A stretch of 64,000 nucleotides of DNA from the NCBI RefSeq assembly GCF_000972845.2, contig NW_020853243.1, positions 64,699-128,698 on the forward strand. Reading direction: 5' to 3'. The position numbers and the translations under genes were made by a program. Shown in pieces: positions 13,701-20,096 of this stretch (position 1 is the first letter of the stretch; every line of letters begins with the position of its first letter). The notes under the pieces were generated by a model. That model was given only the letters and a program-made list of their open reading frames with translations, searched no databases and had not been told where the DNA came from. The DNA is from Larimichthys crocea (Eukaryota; Chordata; Actinopteri; Sciaenidae).

Positions 13701-15911
13701 TCTTCATGCAAACACTCAGAGAACTGATTCAATGGTGTCCACAGAGACAGCCCGAGCGTCCACAGAGACAGCCTGAGCGTCCACAGAGACAGCCCGAGCG
13801 TCCACAGAGGAAACCCGAGCGTCCACAGAGGCAGCCTGAGTGTCCACAGAGACAGTCCGAGCGTCCACAGAACAGCCTGCGCGTCCACAGAGACAGCCCG
13901 AGCGTCCACAGAGACAGCCTGTGCGTCCACAGAGACAGGCAAGCAGTGCGAGGACGACGTGATTTTTCACACCTTGCTTCAGTGTGGACCTCAACACCTG
14001 GAAGAAAAACAGACTGCTGCAGACGTGGACGCACACACAGCGTCCAAACAGCTGAAGACGCGTCGGACACGGTTAAAACCTGTGGTGGCGCTGCATGTCA
14101 CAGTCACCCTCAGGGAACTGGGACAGTCGTCCTCAGAGGACCACTGAACAGTCGTCCTCAGTGGAACATGGACAGTCGTCCTCAGAGGAACATGGACAGT
14201 CGTCCTCAGTGGAACATGAACAGTCGTCCTCAGTGGAACATGGACAGTCCTCAGTGGAACATGAACAGTCGTCCTCAGTGGAACATGGACAGTCCTCAGT
14301 GGAACATGAACAGTCGTCCTCAGTGGAACATGAACAGTCGTCCTCAGGACATGGACCAGTCGTCCTCAGAGGAACATGGACAGTCGTCCTAGAGGAACCT
14401 GAGTATTGGTCTCACAGCGGCAGAGGACAGATGTGCAGTCACACATTCTTTGGATCAGCACGGTGCCGAGCAGAGTGCTGGGAAAATCTGGAAACACATT
14501 CAGTCTGTTGGCTTCATGAGACAGATGGACAGATTACTGAAGGGACAACCTGCTCCGCCGGGACGGACAAAGGACGTCAGCCAACATCCCGCCTGTGTGT
14601 GCACGAGGAGCATGGGAAAGTCTTTGTTCACTATGAACACACACACACGTAGTGATATGAACACACACACACACACACACCCACACATTCTGGTATGAAC
14701 ACACACACCCACACACACCACACACAAGTCCTGATATGATCACACACACACACAACACACACATCACACACACACACGTTCTGATATGTCAACACACACA
14801 CAATATATATATATGCATATACTAATGCTAGTTTAGGTCTGTGGTGGTCTGTAGTGGTTTGTAGTGGTCTGTAGTAGTTTGTGGTGGTTTGCAGTGGTCC
14901 GTGGTGGTCTGTGGTAACTCATCTTCTCATAAATGGAGTCAGCAGCTGAAGAAATGAAACTGTAAAATGAGACACAGGAAGAGACATATATGGACTGACC
15001 CGTAAGTCACATGACGTGCTCCCACGGCGTGCAGGGCGGGAAACCGCTGCATTAGTCATGACAGTCTCAGGGGGATTGTGGGAGCTGTAGTTCCTGTATC
15101 ACAGTACAGATGCATGACGAACTGAGTTCATTTCTCCCACAGTCAGTTAATCCGTCCTGCAGACACTAAGACATGAACGTGTTCGAGTCCAGCTCCACGT
15201 CATTTCACCTGATCATAACATGATTACATGTTTCTAACATGTTTAAAAACACGTTAGAAACACATTGAAAGCATGTTTTTTAACGTGTTTCTAACGTGTT
15301 TCTAACGTGTTTTTAAACATGTGTGTTTCAGCATGTTTTTAGTGTGTTCTAACTGTCATGCCTAGAATACTGAGCTAAGATGGGTTGATGTGGTAGAACT
15401 CTAATGTCAAAGCTTTGTGGTTAACGTGTGGCTGTGTGTGTGTCTCAGCCTGTGACTGTAACGGGAAGAGCTCCGAGTGTTACTTCGATAAGGAGCTGTA
15501 CCGGGCCACGGGTCACGGAGGTCACTGCAGGAACTGTGCGGACAACACCGGAGGTCCGAACTGTGAGCGCTGCCTGGAAAACTACTACAGAGACCAGAGC
15601 GGCAGCCGCTGCCTGCCCTGCAGCTGCAACACTGTCGGTGAGTCCAACGTGGTCACATGACCATCGCAGTACTCTGATTACTCTGAGTGTGTGTGTGGAA
15701 TCATTGGAAGCTCTCTGTCATGTCTGTCAAACACTCAGCTGTGTTCAGTCGGTGCTGCAGTGAAAACATGTGAAGCCTCAGGAATGAACGCTGTGGTTCT
15801 GCTGGTTCTACAGAACCGCCGTTCAATCTGAAGCAGCTGTTCCAGCTGCTGCTGCTCTGTAACGGTTTGTTAATGGAGCCGATTGTTTGCACGTGGTTAC
15901 AGATTAACATG

Positions 15912-15956
<45 letters not shown>

Positions 15957-17201
15957 TTCCCAGGCTCGGAGTCTCCTCAGTGTGACAACAGAGGAATGTG
16001 TGCGTGTAAACCGGGAGTGACCGGAGAGAAGTGCGACCGCTGCCAGCCCGGATACCACAGCCTGACGGAGGCCGGCTGCAGGTACACACTGACCTGAGAT
16101 CAGCTGATCGCCGACCTCAGATCAGCTGATCGCCGACCTCAGATCAGCTGATCGCTGACCTCAGATCAGCTGATCGCCGACCTCCAGCTGCAGGGAAAAT
16201 CAGTGAAGACGATATCTGCAGATTTGTCAATTATCAGAATGATCCTGTTACCCATGATGCATCTGCATGTGCAGGAATATTAGTAAATAAATCAACAAAA
16301 CAAAACATGAAGAAAACGTTTCATTTGTGTTAGTTTAACGTTTAAATGTTTGAAGAGCTCCACATGTGACCACACAGCGCCCTCTGCTGGCAGACTGTGA
16401 GAATACACACCGTCTCACCTCCTGCCTGTCTGTCTCCTGTCTCACCTCCTGCCTGTCTGTCTCACCTCCTGCCTGTCTGTCTCCTGTCTCACCTCCTGTC
16501 TGTCTCTCTCCTGTCTCACCTCCTGCCTGTCTCTCTCCTGTCTGTCTCACCTCCTGTCTGTCTCTCTCCTGTCTGTCCCACCTCCTGTCTGTCTCTCTCC
16601 TGTCTCACCTCCTGCCTGTCTGTCTCACCTCCTGTCTCACCTCCTGCCTGTCTGTCTCACCTCCTGTCTGTCTCTCTCCTGTCTGTCTGTCTCACCTCCT
16701 GTCTCTCTACTGTCTGTCTCTCTCCTGCCTGTCTGTCTCACCTCCTGTCTCACCTCCTGCCTGTCTCTCTCCTGTCTGTCTCTCTCCTGTCTGTCTCACC
16801 TCCTGTCTCTCTCCTGTCTGTCTCTCTCCTGTCTGTCTCTCTCCTGCCTCTCTCCTGCCTGTCTCACCTCCTGTCTGTCTCTCTCCTGCCTGTCTCACCT
16901 CCTGTCTGTCTCACCTCCTGTCTGTCTGTCTCACCTCCTGCCTGTCTGTCTCACCTCCGGTCTCTCTCCTGCCTGTCTCTCTCCTGTTTGTCTGTCTCAT
17001 CTCCTGTCTCTCTCCTGCCTGTCTCACCTCCTGCCTGTCTGTCTCTGTGAATGTAAACATGAACAGGTCATGTGACACACTCCCTCTCTCTCTGTCAGGC
17101 CGTGTTCTTGCTCGCCCTCGGGCAGCACTCAGGAGTGTGACGTCAACACGGGACAGTGTCGCTGCAAAGACCACGTGGAGGGCTTCAGCTGCGACAGGTG
17201 A

Positions 17202-17262
<61 letters not shown>

Positions 17263-17843
17263 CAGCTTCATTGAGCTGTCAGCAGGTTTCCATTAACTCT
17301 GCGTGTTCTGTCTGATGATGTACAGGTGTGACAGGTACAGGTGAATCGCAGGTGCTGAGCGTCAGGCGAGCTCGTTAAAGTTCAACGAGACTTTTTATTA
17401 AACTAAACTCAAACGAAGCCTTCAAAATAAAAGACAGTGATGTAAGGCATTAACCCTCGTCTCTGTCTGTCAGGTGTAAACTGGGCTACTTCAACCTGGA
17501 CCCGACCAACCCTCAGGGCTGCACGCCGTGCTTCTGCTTCCAGCACTCGTCTGTGTGCGACAGCGCCGAAGGCTTCAGCGTCCACGCCATCAGCTCGTCC
17601 TTCCACAGAGGTAACGCCGCCTGCAGGCCGGACGCAGGGACGCAAAACCCACAGGACACATGATGTAACCACAGAGGTCAGTGTTTTTAACGTGTGTGTG
17701 TGTGTGTGTGTGTGTGTCAGATGACGAGCAGTGGACCGGTCAGCAGCGTGACGGCTCCAGTGTCCCGGTCCAATGGTCCTCCAGCGGACAGGAAGTCTCC
17801 CTCATCTCAGAAGACTACTTCCCCATGTACTTCATAGCCCCAG

Positions 17844-17882
<39 letters not shown>

Positions 17883-18397
17883 CGTTTAGCTACCTTGAAA
17901 GTCCTTGAAAAGTGCTTGATTTTTACCCTTGAAATGCCGCCTGCACCCTGACACATGGTGACATGTTTTCCCGTGTCCGTGCGTCACAGAGAAGTTTTTG
18001 GGGAACCAGATGTTGAGTTACGGTCAGAACCTGAGTCTGAGTTTCCGGGTCGACCGGCGGGACACTCGGCTGTCGGCGGAGGATCTGGTTCTGGAGGGAT
18101 CCGACCTGAGGGTGGCTGTCCCCCTCATCGCCCAGGGCAACGCCTACCCCAATGAGAACATGCAGACATACGTGTTCAGGTGAGACGCAGGGAAACGAGT
18201 CGGATTATCTGATCCGGTCTGAGGTGGCCCGTTAATCTGGATTCACATGATCACCTGTTAATCCCTGGTTCTGGTTCAGGCTCCATGACAGCACTGATTA
18301 CCCCTGGAGGCCTCCGGTCAGCCACTCAGACTTCCAGAAACTTCTTCACAACCTGACGGCCATCAAGATCCGCGGCACCTACAGCGAGAGGAGTACG

Positions 18398-18439
<42 letters not shown>

Positions 18440-20052
18440 CACACACACACACTCACACACACACACACACTCACACACACACACACACACACTCACACAC
18501 ACCTTTTCTCTGTTTATCATTCATTAATGAATCGTCGTCTCCAGGTGCCGGTTATCTTGACGATGTTACCTTGGTGACGGCGAGGCGTGGTCCAGGTGTG
18601 CCGGCCCGTTGGGTGGAGCAGTGCACCTGTCCTCAGGGTTACCAGGGTCAGCACTGCGAGCAGTGCACTGTGGGATATCGCCGTGCCCGTCCAGAGCTCG
18701 GAGCCTTCAGCGCCTGCGAGCCGTGCAACTGTAACGGACACAGCGACGCCTGCAACCCCGACACAGGTGAGACAGGTGACACACAGGTATGACAGGTGAC
18801 AGACAGGTGAGACAGGTGACACACAGGTGACAGACAGGTGACAGACAGGTGAGACAGGTGACACACAGGTGACAGACAGGTGACAGACAGGTAAAACAGG
18901 TGACAGACAGGTGACAGACAGGTGAGACAGGTGACAGACAGGTGAGACAGGTTTATCTGCAGGTTTAATGGCTCTTTTGTCGTCTGTCTGTCTGTTCAGG
19001 AGCGTGCGACTGTCAGGACAACACGGCTGGTTTGAGCTGTGAGCGCTGTAAAGACGGTTTCTATGGCGACGCCACCCGGGGGACGTCAGGTGACTGTCAG
19101 CCATGTCCTTGTCCATCCGGAGCGACCTGCGCCGTCGTCCTGAAGACCAGAGAGGTCGTCTGCACCAACTGTCCCACCGGAACCACAGGTACACACCTGA
19201 GACGGGCCGCCTGCCCTCCTGCACCTCTCCGGGTCTTGATGTATGACAATCGTGTAACCGTCCTGTGACGTCACCTGTCTGCAGGTAAACGCTGCGAGCT
19301 CTGTGATGACGGTTTCTTCGGCGACCCGCTGGGTCAGAGCGGCCCGGTCCGAGCCTGCCGCGCCTGCAAGTGCAGCGACAACATCGACCCCAATGCTGTT
19401 GGCAACTGCAACCGCGAGACCGGAGAGTGCCTGAAGTGCATCCACAACACCGACGGCTTCTTCTGCGACCGCTGCAAGGACGGTTTCTACGGCAACGCCC
19501 TCGCCACCAACCCCGCCGACAAGTGCAAACGTAAGAGGAAGTCCTGAGGTTCTGAATATTCGATGAGTTTTAATTCTGACCAATCGTACAAACTTCCTGA
19601 CCGTCTGACTCTTTGTCTGTGGCTCCGCCCCCTCAGCGTGCTCCTGTTCGCCGTCCGGTACCGTCGGCCGTCAGTCCGCCTGCTCGCAGGTCACCGGTCA
19701 GTGTCAGTGCCTCCCCAACGTGGCCGAGCGCGACTGCAGCGCCTGCCAGCCCGGCTTCTTCAACCTGCAGAGCGGCAACGGCTGCGAACGGTCCGTCTGT
19801 CCTCTGCATCACAGTGACATCACAGTGACATCACAGTGACATCAGCAGGTGTTAACCTCACTGTCGCTCTCCTCCCACAGGTGTAACTGTAATCCGATTG
19901 GCTCCACCAACGGGCAGTGTGACATCACGACAGGACAGTGCGAGTGTCAGCCCGGCATCACCGGCCTGCACTGCGAGCGCTGCGAGGTCAACTTCTTCGG
20001 CTTCAGCTCGTCGGGATGCAAACGTAAGAACGATGACATCATCGCTGTGACG

Positions 20053-20096
<44 letters not shown>

